Source: Blautia hominis (lineage in GTDB: Bacteria > Bacillota > Clostridia > Lachnospirales > Lachnospiraceae). From it: DNA of 64,000 nt. Every line of letters starts with the position of its first letter. The first letter of the stretch is position 1. The translations under genes were made by a program, and so were the position numbers. Location of the stretch: assembly GCA_002270465.1 (NCBI GenBank), contig NQOF01000003.1, forward strand, positions 848,955-912,954. Direction: 5' to 3'. The notes under the pieces were generated by a model, which was given only the letters and a program-made list of their open reading frames with translations, searched no databases and was not told where the DNA came from. This document shows, piece by piece, positions 45,457-54,356 of this stretch.

Positions 45457-46008
45457 ATGTACAAAACAGCAACTTACACAGCAGTGGTACCGGTGGAAGA
45501 CTACATAGAAGGTTATGTGGATGTGGACACGTTTTTAGAGTGCTGCAGAGCATGTCCGAATTACGATACGGTATGGTCCTGCCCGTCTTACGATTTTGAC
45601 GTTTTATCATACTGGAGAAAATATAAGACTCTGGAACTGACCGCCGTTAAAATAATCTTTGACGAGGATTTTGCGGGAAAGGCATTTACAAAGGAGGAGC
45701 AGGATGAGATCCTTGGGCAGTCCCTCCGTGTGGAGAAGGGAAAGTTGTCGGAAATACTCTGGGAAAAAGAAAAAGAATATCCGGGCAGTATCAGCCTGTC
45801 GGCAGGTTCCTGCGATCTGTGTCAGGGAAACTGTACCAGACCGGATAAAAAAGCGTGTCGTTTTCCGGAAAAGATGCGTTATTCCATAGAATCCATCGGA
45901 GGCAATGTGGGGCTTACACTCAGTAAGCTCATGGGAATCGAGCTGGAATGGATGGAAGAGGGGAAGCTGCCTCATTATTTTGTGCTGGTGTGCGGGCTTT
46001 TAAGGTAA
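45457..46008 (+). CDS. DUF2284 metal-binding protein
   Basis: 183 residues. Cys pattern CCRACPNYDTVWSCPSY in the N-terminal third and CDLCQGNCTRPDKKACRFP near residue 120, typical of DUF2284 proteins that probably hold an Fe-S cluster or metal. GGAGG lies upstream. A dispersed repeat element begins four bases after its stop. No function is known for the family. Confidence 0.85.
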   Translation: MYKTATYTAVVPVEDYIEGYVDVDTFLECCRACPNYDTVWSCPSYDFDVLSYWRKYKTLELTAVKIIFDEDFAGKAFTKEEQDEILGQSLRVEKGKLSEILWEKEKEYPGSISLSAGSCDLCQGNCTRPDKKACRFPEKMRYSIESIGGNVGLTLSKLMGIELEWMEEGKLPHYFVLVCGLLR

Positions 46009-46011
46009 ACG

Positions 46012-46172
46012 GTTACTATTCACAGCCCTGCAAAAACGCAGTCTGTAAACAGTAACACGCTTCGCGATGCACAGATATGGAGCATTCTGCCCCATATCGC
46101 GCAGACTGCCTCGGGATTTTCATGCGCAAGCGCATAAAAACACCTCGCGGGATAGCAGCCGTGAATAGTAAC
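46012..46172 (+). repeat. Palindromic dispersed element, copy C
   Basis: A 161-bp element with inverted ends GTTACTATTCAC (46012-46023) and GTGAATAGTAAC (46161-46172), a perfect 12-bp pair. Interior blocks AAAAACGCAG, CGCTTCGCGATGCACAG, CTGCCTCGGGATT and AACACCTCGCGGGA recur in copies A (inverted) and B. It fills most of the gap before the ROK promoter. Confidence 0.78.
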
Positions 46173-46201
46173 AGTAAACTGCAAATGGGTAAAAAAGGAA
46201 C

Positions 46202-46230
46202 TTGACAGGGAATGTCATTTGTTATACACT
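46202..46230 (+). promoter_or_regulatory. Promoter of the ROK-MFS-PHP operon
   Basis: TTGACA (46202-46207) with TACACT (46225-46230) at 17-base spacing; TATACA two bases earlier is an alternative -10. It runs directly into an inverted repeat at the transcription start. Confidence 0.65.
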
Positions 46231-46264
46231 TTTATCATAAACTTATAAAAGTATACGATAAAAG
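46229..46264. promoter_or_regulatory. Operator-like inverted repeat before the ROK gene
   Basis: CTTTTATCATAAACTT (46229-46244) and AAGTATACGATAAAAG (46249-46264) are inverted repeats with two mismatches around ATAA. It starts at the -10 and covers the presumed transcription start. Position suggests self-repression by the ROK regulator. Confidence 0.6.
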
Positions 46265-46281
46265 CAAAAAGGAGAATGCAT

Positions 46282-47334
46282 ATGGACACTCTGACTGCCA
46301 GACCAAAAGTATTAAAACAGGCAAATCTTTCCCTCATACGGAAAGTCCTGAAAGCAAAAGGAACTGCCACCAGGGCAGAGATTGCCTATGAGACAAAGAT
46401 CAGTTCCACCACAGTCCGTTCCCTATTGTCTGAAATGATGCAGAACGGAGAAATTGAGAGTGTTGGATACGATGAGTCCAACGGAGGAAGAAAGGCGGAG
46501 CGCTATGGATTCAGGCCCGATCGGTATTACGGTGCAGCTTTCTGTATCACAGGAGACCAGATTTACGGTTTGCTGATCAATGTCTGCAGCGAGATCGTGG
46601 AAAAAACAAGGCTGCAGGCAGTCAACGGTGATTTTGAGAGCGCCGTCACCGATTGGCTGGATGAGCTGGTCAAAAAAAGAGAACTCAAGTCCATAGGCAT
46701 TGGCGTGCCTGGAGCAGTGGAAGGGGGAGGGTATTGGAGGACCAATGAGACTGACGGGAAATTATATAAAGTAAATATAGGTGACAACCTTGAAAAACGG
46801 TATAAAATCCCGGTAGTGCTGGAAAATGACTTAAATGCCACTGCCATCGGATTCGGTCGGTGTTACGCAAAGGAGTTTCCATGTGAGAACCCGAATAACG
46901 TGAATATGGCATTTCTCTATTTTGAAAAGGGCTGTGTAAGCGCAGGCTTTATCGCAGGGGGCAGGGTTGTCCACGGAAATAATAATTTTGCGGGGGAGCT
47001 GGGACTGCTGCCCATGGAACACGGAAAGACGCTGGATGCCTGTATGGCAGAGCCTATGGAGGACGTCACATATGTAAATCTGGTGGTCCAAGTCATCAGT
47101 TTTATCTGCGGAATTCTGAATCCGCAGTATGTGGTCCTTGGCGGTCCCAGTCTGCGGAAGAACTGTATCGGGCCTGTTGGTGACGGCCTTTCCGCCTTTC
47201 TGCCGAAGCATCTTCTGCCTGAGATCCTCTATTCTAAGGATGTGTGGCAGGATTATTTTGACGGTATGGCAAGTCTTACCGCCGGGAAAATGTTCGACGA
47301 GGTACAGTTTGTAAAGGCGCAGCCATGTTTATGA
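46282..47334 (+). CDS. ROK-family transcriptional regulator
   Basis: 350 residues. N-terminal winged helix (TRAEIAYETKISSTTVRSLLS) plus a ROK sugar-kinase-like domain (GIGVPGAVEGG; LENDLNATAIG; GELGLLPME). The Cys-rich zinc motif of typical ROK proteins (CxCGxxGCxE) is absent: after GELGLLPMEHG only one Cys follows. GGAG seven bases upstream favours ATG 46282 over ATG 46276. It overlaps the MFS gene by ten bases. Likely senses a sugar or sugar derivative and represses this operon. Confidence 0.87.
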   Translation: MDTLTARPKVLKQANLSLIRKVLKAKGTATRAEIAYETKISSTTVRSLLSEMMQNGEIESVGYDESNGGRKAERYGFRPDRYYGAAFCITGDQIYGLLINVCSEIVEKTRLQAVNGDFESAVTDWLDELVKKRELKSIGIGVPGAVEGGGYWRTNETDGKLYKVNIGDNLEKRYKIPVVLENDLNATAIGFGRCYAKEFPCENPNNVNMAFLYFEKGCVSAGFIAGGRVVHGNNNFAGELGLLPMEHGKTLDACMAEPMEDVTYVNLVVQVISFICGILNPQYVVLGGPSLRKNCIGPVGDGLSAFLPKHLLPEILYSKDVWQDYFDGMASLTAGKMFDEVQFVKAQPCL

Positions 47335-48614
47335 GTAAGAGAGAGAAAATCCTTGATACCGGACCCCGGGTCTGTTTCTTTGTGCAGACTGGGTTCGGAA
47401 CGGCATTTACTTATCTGACCAGCGGTGTATTCCTGAGTGGGTTTGCACTTCTTATGGGGGCAGGGGATGTGCTGGTCAGTTATCTGAGTGTGGTGGTAAA
47501 TATCTGTGGTGTGCTGATCCTTGGGCTTGCACCATATTTGGAACGGTTTCAGAGCCGTAAGCGGCTGACGGTCATATTTACGGTGTTGTCCAGAACAGCT
47601 ACGCTTTTTATTGTCATCATACCGGCTGTGGTTCCAAGGAAGATACAGATTCCGGCATTTATCCTGGCTGTGGTTACAGCTTTTACACTGCAGGCCCAGG
47701 CAGCGGTGGCTCTGAACCAGTGGATGATGGGTTTTATTGATGAAAAGAAAAGTGGTCAGTACATATCACTGAGACAGACACTCACCCTGAGTGTTACCGT
47801 TATTTTGTCCGTGACAGGTGGTATCTGGATGGATCATATGAAGGGAAAGTACCTGGGATTTGTTGTTTTATTTGGCGCGGCAGCCCTGATGAGTGTCTTT
47901 GAGATCATACTTCTTTTGCGGACACCGGATGGTGCCCCGTACCGGCCTGCCGGGATGGGGTGCAGACTTCGGGACGCGCTGAAGATTCCCCTTAGAGACC
48001 GGACTTTTATGGGGTTTGTGATCTATATTCTGGCATTCTATCTGCTTCTTAATATTTCAGACAGTTTTACCATGGTGTATATGATAAAATATCTGGCGCT
48101 GCCTTATAAAACAGTGACAGCAATGTATATGATCATTTCTCTGCCCCAGATTGTGCTGCTGGGCTTTTGGGGAAGGATCAGTGATAAGCGGGGGCATGCG
48201 TTTGTTTTGAAAACCTCGGTGTGGCTGTTTGCCGGGGAGACACTGTTCATGTCTTTTGCAGCGCCAAAAAACTGGTTCTTGTTTATACCGGCGGCGTTTC
48301 TCGTGTCCTCCGCCGCGAATGCCGGTTTTGTGGTTGCGGTTTTTAACAGGAGATATGAGCTGATGCCAAAAGGAAACAGAATTCTGTATGACAACTTTTA
48401 TACAGCAATGATCGGGCTTGGATTTATTTTGGGGCCAATGATCGGTGGGGCCGTAAAAGGCATTCTGGAGTCAGGTGCTGCCGTGAGATCTGCTGCCGCT
48501 ATGAACGGGATACGTGGTCTATATCTGATATCCACAGCGGGTATTTTGCTTCTGCAGGTGATTTACTACCATCTGCAGGGAAAAAGGGAGGTGTGTGTCC
48601 ATGTCAAAGGTTGA
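47325..48614 (+). CDS. MFS transporter
   Basis: 429 residues with about twelve membrane helices in two halves; the loop between helices shows GFWGRISDKRG, the typical major-facilitator motif in the second half. The start lies within the ROK coding end and has no own ribosome site, so translation is probably coupled. Cargo unknown; ROK control suggests a sugar or glycoside. Confidence 0.88.
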   Translation: MFMSKREKILDTGPRVCFFVQTGFGTAFTYLTSGVFLSGFALLMGAGDVLVSYLSVVVNICGVLILGLAPYLERFQSRKRLTVIFTVLSRTATLFIVIIPAVVPRKIQIPAFILAVVTAFTLQAQAAVALNQWMMGFIDEKKSGQYISLRQTLTLSVTVILSVTGGIWMDHMKGKYLGFVVLFGAAALMSVFEIILLLRTPDGAPYRPAGMGCRLRDALKIPLRDRTFMGFVIYILAFYLLLNISDSFTMVYMIKYLALPYKTVTAMYMIISLPQIVLLGFWGRISDKRGHAFVLKTSVWLFAGETLFMSFAAPKNWFLFIPAAFLVSSAANAGFVVAVFNRRYELMPKGNRILYDNFYTAMIGLGFILGPMIGGAVKGILESGAAVRSAAAMNGIRGLYLISTAGILLLQVIYYHLQGKREVCVHVKG

Positions 48615-49503
48615 TTTCCATATCCATACCAAATTCAGTGATGACGGAGAATTTTCTCCGGGAGAGATTGTCAGACAGTGTGAGGCCGGCGGGATGGAGT
48701 GGATTGCTGTTACAGACCATAATTCTGTCCGCGGCGTGTCAAAAGCTATGGAGGAAGCTGTTTCTGTCCGGGTCATATCCGGTGTGGAGCTGGATTGTGT
48801 GTACAGGGGGCATGATTTTCACCTTTTGGGATATGGCATTGATGTGTCCCGGGAGGAATTTTGGGAGATAGAACAGGATATCCTCAACCAGGAGAGAAGG
48901 GCAGCAGAGGAAAAGATCAGGCTGTTTTCGCAGGCATCCGGCATTTATGTTGATGCAGATAAGATTCTTGCAGACTCAGAAAATGGTGTTGTGACAGGAG
49001 AGCAGATCGCTGCGTATGTCCTGGGACGGAAGGAAGCAGAGAGAGATGAGAGACTGGTACCTTATCTTCCCGGCGGACAGAAAAGTGATATGCCCAATGT
49101 GCGGTTCTACTGGGATTTTTTCTCCAAAGGAAAGCCTGCCTATGTGGAGATCTCTTATCTTTCCCTTCCTGATGCCGCAGCTCTGATACACAGCGCCGGC
49201 GGCATGGCGGTCCTTGCGCATCCGGGCCAAAACCTGAAAGGGGATGATGAACTGCTGGCTGGAATAATGGAGGAGAAGATTGACGGGATTGAGGCATTTT
49301 CTTCTTATCACAGCAGGGCAGAAGCGGCGCATTATCTGGAAGCTGCCATACAGGGCGGTCTTCTTGTTACCTGCGGCAGTGATTTTCATGGCAGACATAA
49401 GCCAAATATCAGGCTGGGCGGCCACAACGCCCTGTGGAGTGACGAAAAACTCCTGTCGGAAATGAAAAAAAGCCCCTTACTGAGGCAGCCTGTTCTTTTA
49501 TAG
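48601..49503 (+). CDS. PHP-domain phosphoesterase
   Basis: 300 residues. All PHP metal-site motifs are visible: DFHIHTKFSDDGEFSP, VTDHNSV, GVELDC, LAHPGQN and a C-terminal SDFHGRHKP. It resembles trpH/YciV-like 3',5'-nucleotide phosphatases and related hydrolases. GGAGG nine bases before ATG 48601; it overlaps the MFS gene by 14 bases. The 3' end includes a hairpin CAGCCTGTTCT/AGAACAGGCTG (49486-49512) that may also end the converging GH120 transcript. Confidence 0.88.
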   Translation: MSKVDFHIHTKFSDDGEFSPGEIVRQCEAGGMEWIAVTDHNSVRGVSKAMEEAVSVRVISGVELDCVYRGHDFHLLGYGIDVSREEFWEIEQDILNQERRAAEEKIRLFSQASGIYVDADKILADSENGVVTGEQIAAYVLGRKEAERDERLVPYLPGGQKSDMPNVRFYWDFFSKGKPAYVEISYLSLPDAAALIHSAGGMAVLAHPGQNLKGDDELLAGIMEEKIDGIEAFSSYHSRAEAAHYLEAAIQGGLLVTCGSDFHGRHKPNIRLGGHNALWSDEKLLSEMKKSPLLRQPVLL

Positions 49504-49512
49504 AACAGGCTG
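49486..49512. terminator. Stem-loop at the PHP/GH120 convergence
   Basis: CAGCCTGTTCT (49486-49496) pairs perfectly with AGAACAGGCTG (49502-49512) over a five-base loop and spans the PHP stop codon. No T-run follows on either strand, so termination is plausible but unproven. Confidence 0.45.
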
Positions 49513-49534
49513 TCCGGTCAGGAGCGGGAAGTGC

Positions 49535-51544
49535 TTATAATACATCCTCTGCTTCACATCCGCAGGCAAAAGGTCCTGCAAGAGGCATCATATCGCGTTT
49601 TTTACCGAAATAATCCTGGTCAAACACAATAGGAGTTCCGTCAGGCGCTTCAAATTTCTGTTCCGGCTCAAAAGCCTCACCCAGCATTTCCGTGCTCACA
49701 AACGGGGTCTCAAATTTTGGAAGGAATTCATACAGATTCGTCTCCAGGCGGTATTCGCCGCCTTCTTCTTTCAATTCCAGTGTGATCTTGTGTTCCTCAT
49801 CCACTTTATAATTTTCCTCTGCATCGCACGGTTTAGCGCCGTTAAAGTATACGTTGCCTCCGGTGTAGATAGGAAGATGGTCATAATAGATGTCTTTGTT
49901 GTCGTGGTCCACAGCAGTCTCTGCGTTGAAACGTCCAAAGTATGTCTCTGCCGTGGGATATCCGTCGTACGGTTTCGTACCGCAGATAAACTGGTATTTA
50001 TCCATGGTTCCCATGCCTTCAGCCTCTGCATAGGCAACCAGGTCCCGGCGGATTTCCTTCTGTACAAATATGTTGTTGTAGAAGCGTGCATCACCGTGGA
50101 GGATGGTCATGAAACCGGCAACCTCTGTGCGGTGCGGAACGTGGTATGGTGTATATCTTGGGGTAGGCAGATGTTGACCGCCGTTATCCACTCCGGCGCC
50201 TACCCAGGTAAAGGAGCCTGCGATCAGGTTGTGTACAAGAGCAGTGCCCTGTGTGCTGATGCGGCATGCGCAGTCGGACAGGAGCAGGTTGTTGTCAACC
50301 AGTGTGGGACCATGGGAAACCTCTATAAAAATATCCTCAGCCAGAGCCAGTCCATTGGCGATCTTGGTACCTTTTGGCGGAACATTGTCGTGGAACAGGT
50401 TCTGTGTGACACGGGTTCCCTGTGCCTGCCAGTCAAGCCACAGACCACGGGTGCAGTGGTGGAAATGGTTGCGGCGGATGATCACATCAATGGCAGCATG
50501 CATTTTGATACCGCCGATTTCCGCACCGGCCAGGTCCTGTTTGTTATTGATATGGTGAATATGGTTGTCCTCTATGACAGAGAACACACCGCCTAAATGT
50601 CCTACAATTCCGGTCTGCCCACAGTCATGGATGTTACAGCGGCGGACTGTGTGAGAGCCGATGTTCTCTTTGGTCCATCCCTCTGTCTGTGCCTGGCAGA
50701 TTGCATCACGTTCTGTCTGGGTGCCGTCTTTATAGAATTTGGTGGTCCACTTGTTTTCATTGTTGGGCTGCAGATATTTTCCGAGGGAAATACCGGAGCA
50801 TTTGGAATCAGAGACTTCACAGTCCTCGATGATCCAGCCTTTTGACCAGTGAGGGCCGATCATGCCTTCCTGGTAAGCAGTGGGCGGTGCCCAGGTAGTA
50901 GCTGCCTGTTTTACGGTAAATCCGGACAGGGTGATGTAATTTACACCTGTCTTATCCGGATAGAAACAGTTTCGGCGCACATTGATCTCAACAGTTTCCT
51001 CATTAGGGTCAGTGCCCTGGAAATTGGCGTAGATTACCGTGAAGGCACCGTCCTGTTCGGTATACCATTTGTAGAGGGTAAAATCCGGGTCCCAGGAGCC
51101 TTTGTATACGGTCGGGTTTGCCACGTCTTCCAGTGAAAATGTCTCGTACATGGATTTGCCGTTTATGTATACTTCTCCGGTATGGACCGGTTCCTGAGCG
51201 CGGTACCAGTCACCTGCGATCACTGTGGTGTAGGGATTGTAGCTGCCGAAGATTCCATTAGGGATGCGGGCCATCCATACATTGCCTTGGTGCTGCGTCC
51301 AGTTTTTTACAGGTTCTGCACCGGTTATGACAGCGGCCAGCGGCTCTTCAGAGCGGTATACAATGCGGTTCTGGTCATCTGTACCGCCGTTTGCCGGATT
51401 TACATATTCCCGGTAGATACCGGGGGCTACCAGGACTTCATCACCTGCACAAGCGATCTTAGCTGCCTCGCTGATGGTCTGGAACGGTTTTTCTTTTGTA
51501 CCGCATCCGTTTCTCGGAGCATTTGCGGCTACATAATAAATCAT
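49535..51544 (-). CDS. Glycoside hydrolase family 120 beta-xylosidase-like protein
   Basis: 669 residues, right-handed parallel beta-helix, no signal peptide. From recall it closely follows the Thermoanaerobacterium XylC (GH120) pattern: YANFQGTDPNEETVEINVRR, AATTWAPPTAYQEGMIGPHW, GLWLDWQAQGTRV and IFIEVSHGP. D371 and E408 match the nucleophile and acid/base; a 14-residue insertion lies between them. It should release xylose from short xylo-oligosaccharides in the cytoplasm. AGGAGG precedes the start. Divergent from an AraC regulator. Confidence 0.87.
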   Translation of the reverse strand: MIYYVAANAPRNGCGTKEKPFQTISEAAKIACAGDEVLVAPGIYREYVNPANGGTDDQNRIVYRSEEPLAAVITGAEPVKNWTQHQGNVWMARIPNGIFGSYNPYTTVIAGDWYRAQEPVHTGEVYINGKSMYETFSLEDVANPTVYKGSWDPDFTLYKWYTEQDGAFTVIYANFQGTDPNEETVEINVRRNCFYPDKTGVNYITLSGFTVKQAATTWAPPTAYQEGMIGPHWSKGWIIEDCEVSDSKCSGISLGKYLQPNNENKWTTKFYKDGTQTERDAICQAQTEGWTKENIGSHTVRRCNIHDCGQTGIVGHLGGVFSVIEDNHIHHINNKQDLAGAEIGGIKMHAAIDVIIRRNHFHHCTRGLWLDWQAQGTRVTQNLFHDNVPPKGTKIANGLALAEDIFIEVSHGPTLVDNNLLLSDCACRISTQGTALVHNLIAGSFTWVGAGVDNGGQHLPTPRYTPYHVPHRTEVAGFMTILHGDARFYNNIFVQKEIRRDLVAYAEAEGMGTMDKYQFICGTKPYDGYPTAETYFGRFNAETAVDHDNKDIYYDHLPIYTGGNVYFNGAKPCDAEENYKVDEEHKITLELKEEGGEYRLETNLYEFLPKFETPFVSTEMLGEAFEPEQKFEAPDGTPIVFDQDYFGKKRDMMPLAGPFACGCEAEDVL

Positions 51545-51583
51545 AGGTGTATCCTCCTTTGATCGTGTTAAGCGTATTTTCTA

Positions 51584-51613
51584 TTGACCTTTTCGGTCTC
51601 GCAATAATATAAT
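51584..51613 (+). promoter_or_regulatory. Promoter of the AraC regulator divergent from GH120
   Basis: TTGACC (51584-51589), 18-base spacer, TATAAT (51608-51613). The small palindrome GACC-TTTTC-GGTC (51586-51598) overlaps the -35 and would lie in the spacer of the opposing GH120 promoter, so it may be a shared control site. Confidence 0.65.
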
Positions 51614-51690
51614 TATACTGTGGATTTAGGTATATAAAAATAATCATACTGCCTGAAAATATAAAAATCCTGCCATTTACGGAGGGGCCT

Positions 51691-52623
51691 ATGGTACAAT
51701 TCAGAAAATTTGATATAGACGGAAGAAAAAAAGAGAAAATCGTATTTCAAAACCAGATGCTTCACTATGGACTGTATGTGCCAAGGCCGGAGGCGTATTT
51801 CTTTGGGGATATTCCCTGGCATTGGCACGATGAATTTGAGTTCGGGCATATTTTAGGGGGAAGTATGCAGTATAAAACCAATCATCACGAATTTATACTG
51901 CATGAAGGAGACGGGATCTTTATCAATTCCGGTGTCCTGCATTATCTCCATCCCCTAAAGCCTGTGGAGGATGTGAGACTGCAGTCCCAGTTCTTTGACC
52001 GGTCTTTTTTGGCGGGTGCTTCCGGAAGTATACTGGACATTAAATATATTGCTCCGGTGTTGGAACAGAGACAGCTTGATGCAGTGCCGCTTTACTGTTC
52101 CGATGCGGGGAGCGCCAAATTTCTGGAAAAAATGAGAGAAGGCGCAGAGCTGAGCATCAAAGGGGAGCGTTTTTTTGAGCTGCGCCTCAGAAGCCTTTTT
52201 TCGGAACTCTGGGAGATTGTGTATTCCTGGGCCATGGATGAGAATAAGAAGGGAACAGGGTACAATACCCTGGAGGACGAACGGATCAAACAGATGCTGT
52301 CCTATATCCAGGAACATTACAGTGAGAAGATAACAGTAAAGGACATTGCTTCCAGTATACATATCAGTCAGCGGGAGTGCTACCGCTTGTTCCAGACAAG
52401 TCTTGGGGAGACACCCGGGGAATTTATGGTTTCCCTGCGCCTTCAGAAGGCGCAGGAGCTTCTGCGCTATACGGATAAAAGTGTCCTGGAGGTGGCTGTG
52501 GAGACCGGCTTTGGGACCAGCAGCTACTTTGGGAAAATTTTTAAGCAGTACCACCATATAACGCCGAAACAGTACAAAAAGCTCAATGTTGACAAGAGTG
52601 ACCGCCCGGTACAGGATACTTGA
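51691..52623 (+). CDS. AraC-family regulator with N-terminal cupin
   Basis: 310 residues. N-terminal cupin-like sensor (residues ~30-110; WHWHDEFEFGHI and HEGDGIFINSGVLHYL) and C-terminal paired HTH (ITVKDIASSIHISQRECYRLF; SVLEVAVETGFGTSSYFGKIF). GGAGGGG precedes the ATG. Placed divergently to the GH120 gene, it is the likely activator of xylo-oligosaccharide use. Confidence 0.92.
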   Translation: MVQFRKFDIDGRKKEKIVFQNQMLHYGLYVPRPEAYFFGDIPWHWHDEFEFGHILGGSMQYKTNHHEFILHEGDGIFINSGVLHYLHPLKPVEDVRLQSQFFDRSFLAGASGSILDIKYIAPVLEQRQLDAVPLYCSDAGSAKFLEKMREGAELSIKGERFFELRLRSLFSELWEIVYSWAMDENKKGTGYNTLEDERIKQMLSYIQEHYSEKITVKDIASSIHISQRECYRLFQTSLGETPGEFMVSLRLQKAQELLRYTDKSVLEVAVETGFGTSSYFGKIFKQYHHITPKQYKKLNVDKSDRPVQDT

Positions 52624-52638
52624 CAAACCGAATGTTTC

Positions 52639-54024
52639 TCATGCCGGCAGTTCCCCGTCCGCAGGCATCCGCTTTATCTCTTTCCGAACCAGAAGAACAG
52701 CCAGAATACCGGCAGCCCCATCTGCGATAGGACCTGCGTACATGACTCCGTCAATTCCCATAAAGAGCGGGAAGATCAGGATCAGCGGAATCAGAAACAG
52801 GATCTGCCTGGTCATGGAGAGCACGATGCCTCTGGCAGCTTTGCCGATGGAGGTGAAAAAGTTTGCTGTCACCGGCTGCAGGCCGTTTAAAAAAGTACAG
52901 AACATAAAAATGCGGAAATACTTCTGGGCAAATTGATAATAGAGTTTATCTCCGGAACCGAAAAGTCCCACGATCTGCCGGGGGAAAAGCTGGAAACATA
53001 TAAAGGCGGCAACAGCCAGTATGGTTGCAGTTCCGGCAGCACACAGATAGGTCTTTTTTACACGGGTATAGTTTTTGGCTCCGTAATTGAACCCCACAAT
53101 AGGCTGGGATCCTTGGGCAATCCCAATGACAATGGACAGAAACACCATGTTTACTTTGGCCACGATCCCTACCACAGCCAGAGGTATGTCGCTTCCGTAA
53201 ACGGAATGTGAACCATAGTGGCGCAGGACATTGTTCATGGTTATCTGTACCACAGTGAGGGCCAGCTGGTTAAAGCAGGAGGCCATTCCAAGGGAGGCGA
53301 TAGCCTGCACACAGGACATCCTGGGAATGAGATTCTTCAGCTTCAAATGTACGGTCTTATACCGCGGAAGATAGAAGAGGACCATACAGGCAGAAAAAAC
53401 CTGACCGATCACGGTTGCCCATGCAGCACCGGCGATCCCCCAGCCAAAGGTAAAGATAAACAGAGGGTCCAGCACTGTGTTGATCAGTGCGCCGGAGACC
53501 ATGGAGATCATGGAATATGTGGGACTGCCGTCTGCCCGGATTAAATGGTTGCCTCCGGTTGTCAGCATAAAAAAGGGGATACCCCAGGTAGTGATACCCA
53601 CATAAGTCATGGCATAAGGCAGAACTTTTGGGGTAGCACCGAAGGCCAGGATCAGCGGTTTTAAAAACAGGCGGATAATGATTATCAGGACAATGCCGCA
53701 CAGTATCAGACTGCCAAACCCGGTGCCTGCAATATGCTTTGCCTTTTCTTCATGCTTGCGTCCAAGTTCCAGATTAAAGTTGGATGCTCCTCCGATCCCT
53801 ATAAGAAGAGCGATTGCCGTGGTTATGGTGGTGATAGGGAAAGCCACATTGGTTGCGGCGTTTCCGTACATACCGACACCCTGCCCGATGAAGATCTGGT
53901 CCACAATGTTATACAGTGCATTTACCAGCATACTGATAATGGCCGGCACTGCGAATTTGGGCAGTAATTTACCAATGGGACTGAATCCCAAAGGGTTTTC
54001 TTTTATCTGTTGTGTGTTCTCCAT
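52639..54024 (-). CDS. MATE-family efflux transporter
   Basis: 461 residues, about twelve membrane helices with MATE features (PAIISMLVNALYNIVDQIFIG; GVVGIVAKVN-like core; QPIVGFNYGAKN). Sodium- or proton-driven export of small cationic compounds is the family function; cargo unknown. It converges with the AraC gene with 15 bases between. Confidence 0.92.
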   Translation of the reverse strand: MENTQQIKENPLGFSPIGKLLPKFAVPAIISMLVNALYNIVDQIFIGQGVGMYGNAATNVAFPITTITTAIALLIGIGGASNFNLELGRKHEEKAKHIAGTGFGSLILCGIVLIIIIRLFLKPLILAFGATPKVLPYAMTYVGITTWGIPFFMLTTGGNHLIRADGSPTYSMISMVSGALINTVLDPLFIFTFGWGIAGAAWATVIGQVFSACMVLFYLPRYKTVHLKLKNLIPRMSCVQAIASLGMASCFNQLALTVVQITMNNVLRHYGSHSVYGSDIPLAVVGIVAKVNMVFLSIVIGIAQGSQPIVGFNYGAKNYTRVKKTYLCAAGTATILAVAAFICFQLFPRQIVGLFGSGDKLYYQFAQKYFRIFMFCTFLNGLQPVTANFFTSIGKAARGIVLSMTRQILFLIPLILIFPLFMGIDGVMYAGPIADGAAGILAVLLVRKEIKRMPADGELPA

Positions 54025-54118
54025 AAAATAACTCCATCCTTTCTAGTTTTATTTTAAGCGATTTTGAGGAGAAATCCAATATAAAATTTAAAAAAAGGGT
54101 TAGATTGCATAAAGAAGC

Positions 54119-54148
54119 TTGACAAAAAATTACTTGGGATAGTATAAT
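54119..54148 (+). promoter_or_regulatory. Promoter of the second GH43 gene
   Basis: TTGACA (54119-54124), 18-base spacer, TATAAT (54143-54148), giving a leader of ~200 bases. The 332-base gap between MATE and GH43 genes also contains two operator-like palindromes, listed separately; nothing else is seen there. Confidence 0.78.
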
Positions 54149-54153
54149 TTTGC

Positions 54154-54258
54154 TTGAAATGGGTTTCAAATATAATTCGGAAATAAAATGCAGAAATACC
54201 AGGAAAAATCTTATATATTCCAGCACTATTTTTTTGTATATATTGAAACCGATTTCAT
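54154..54258. promoter_or_regulatory. Pair of TTGAAA-N4-TTTCA palindromes (LacI-type operators)
   Basis: TTGAAATGGGTTTCAA (54154-54169) and TTGAAACCGATTTCAT (54243-54258) share arms TTGAAA/TTTCA and lie 89 bases apart centre to centre. The first lies just after the -10, across the transcription start. This is the arrangement of LacI/GalR operators with looping. No LacI-type gene is in the window. Confidence 0.6.
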
Positions 54259-54356
54259 ATGGGAGGGTGTCCCCATATTGTACATAGCAAGTGATCATCC
54301 GGTCATCCGAAGCCTTGGAACAGGATGTGCTTGAATAAATTTTTAAGGAGAGAGTT

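Noticed and set aside
46121-46160. AACACCTCGCGGGA tested as a riboswitch or T-box core
   Set aside because: The same block recurs in elements A and B away from any common gene class, so it belongs to the repeat family.
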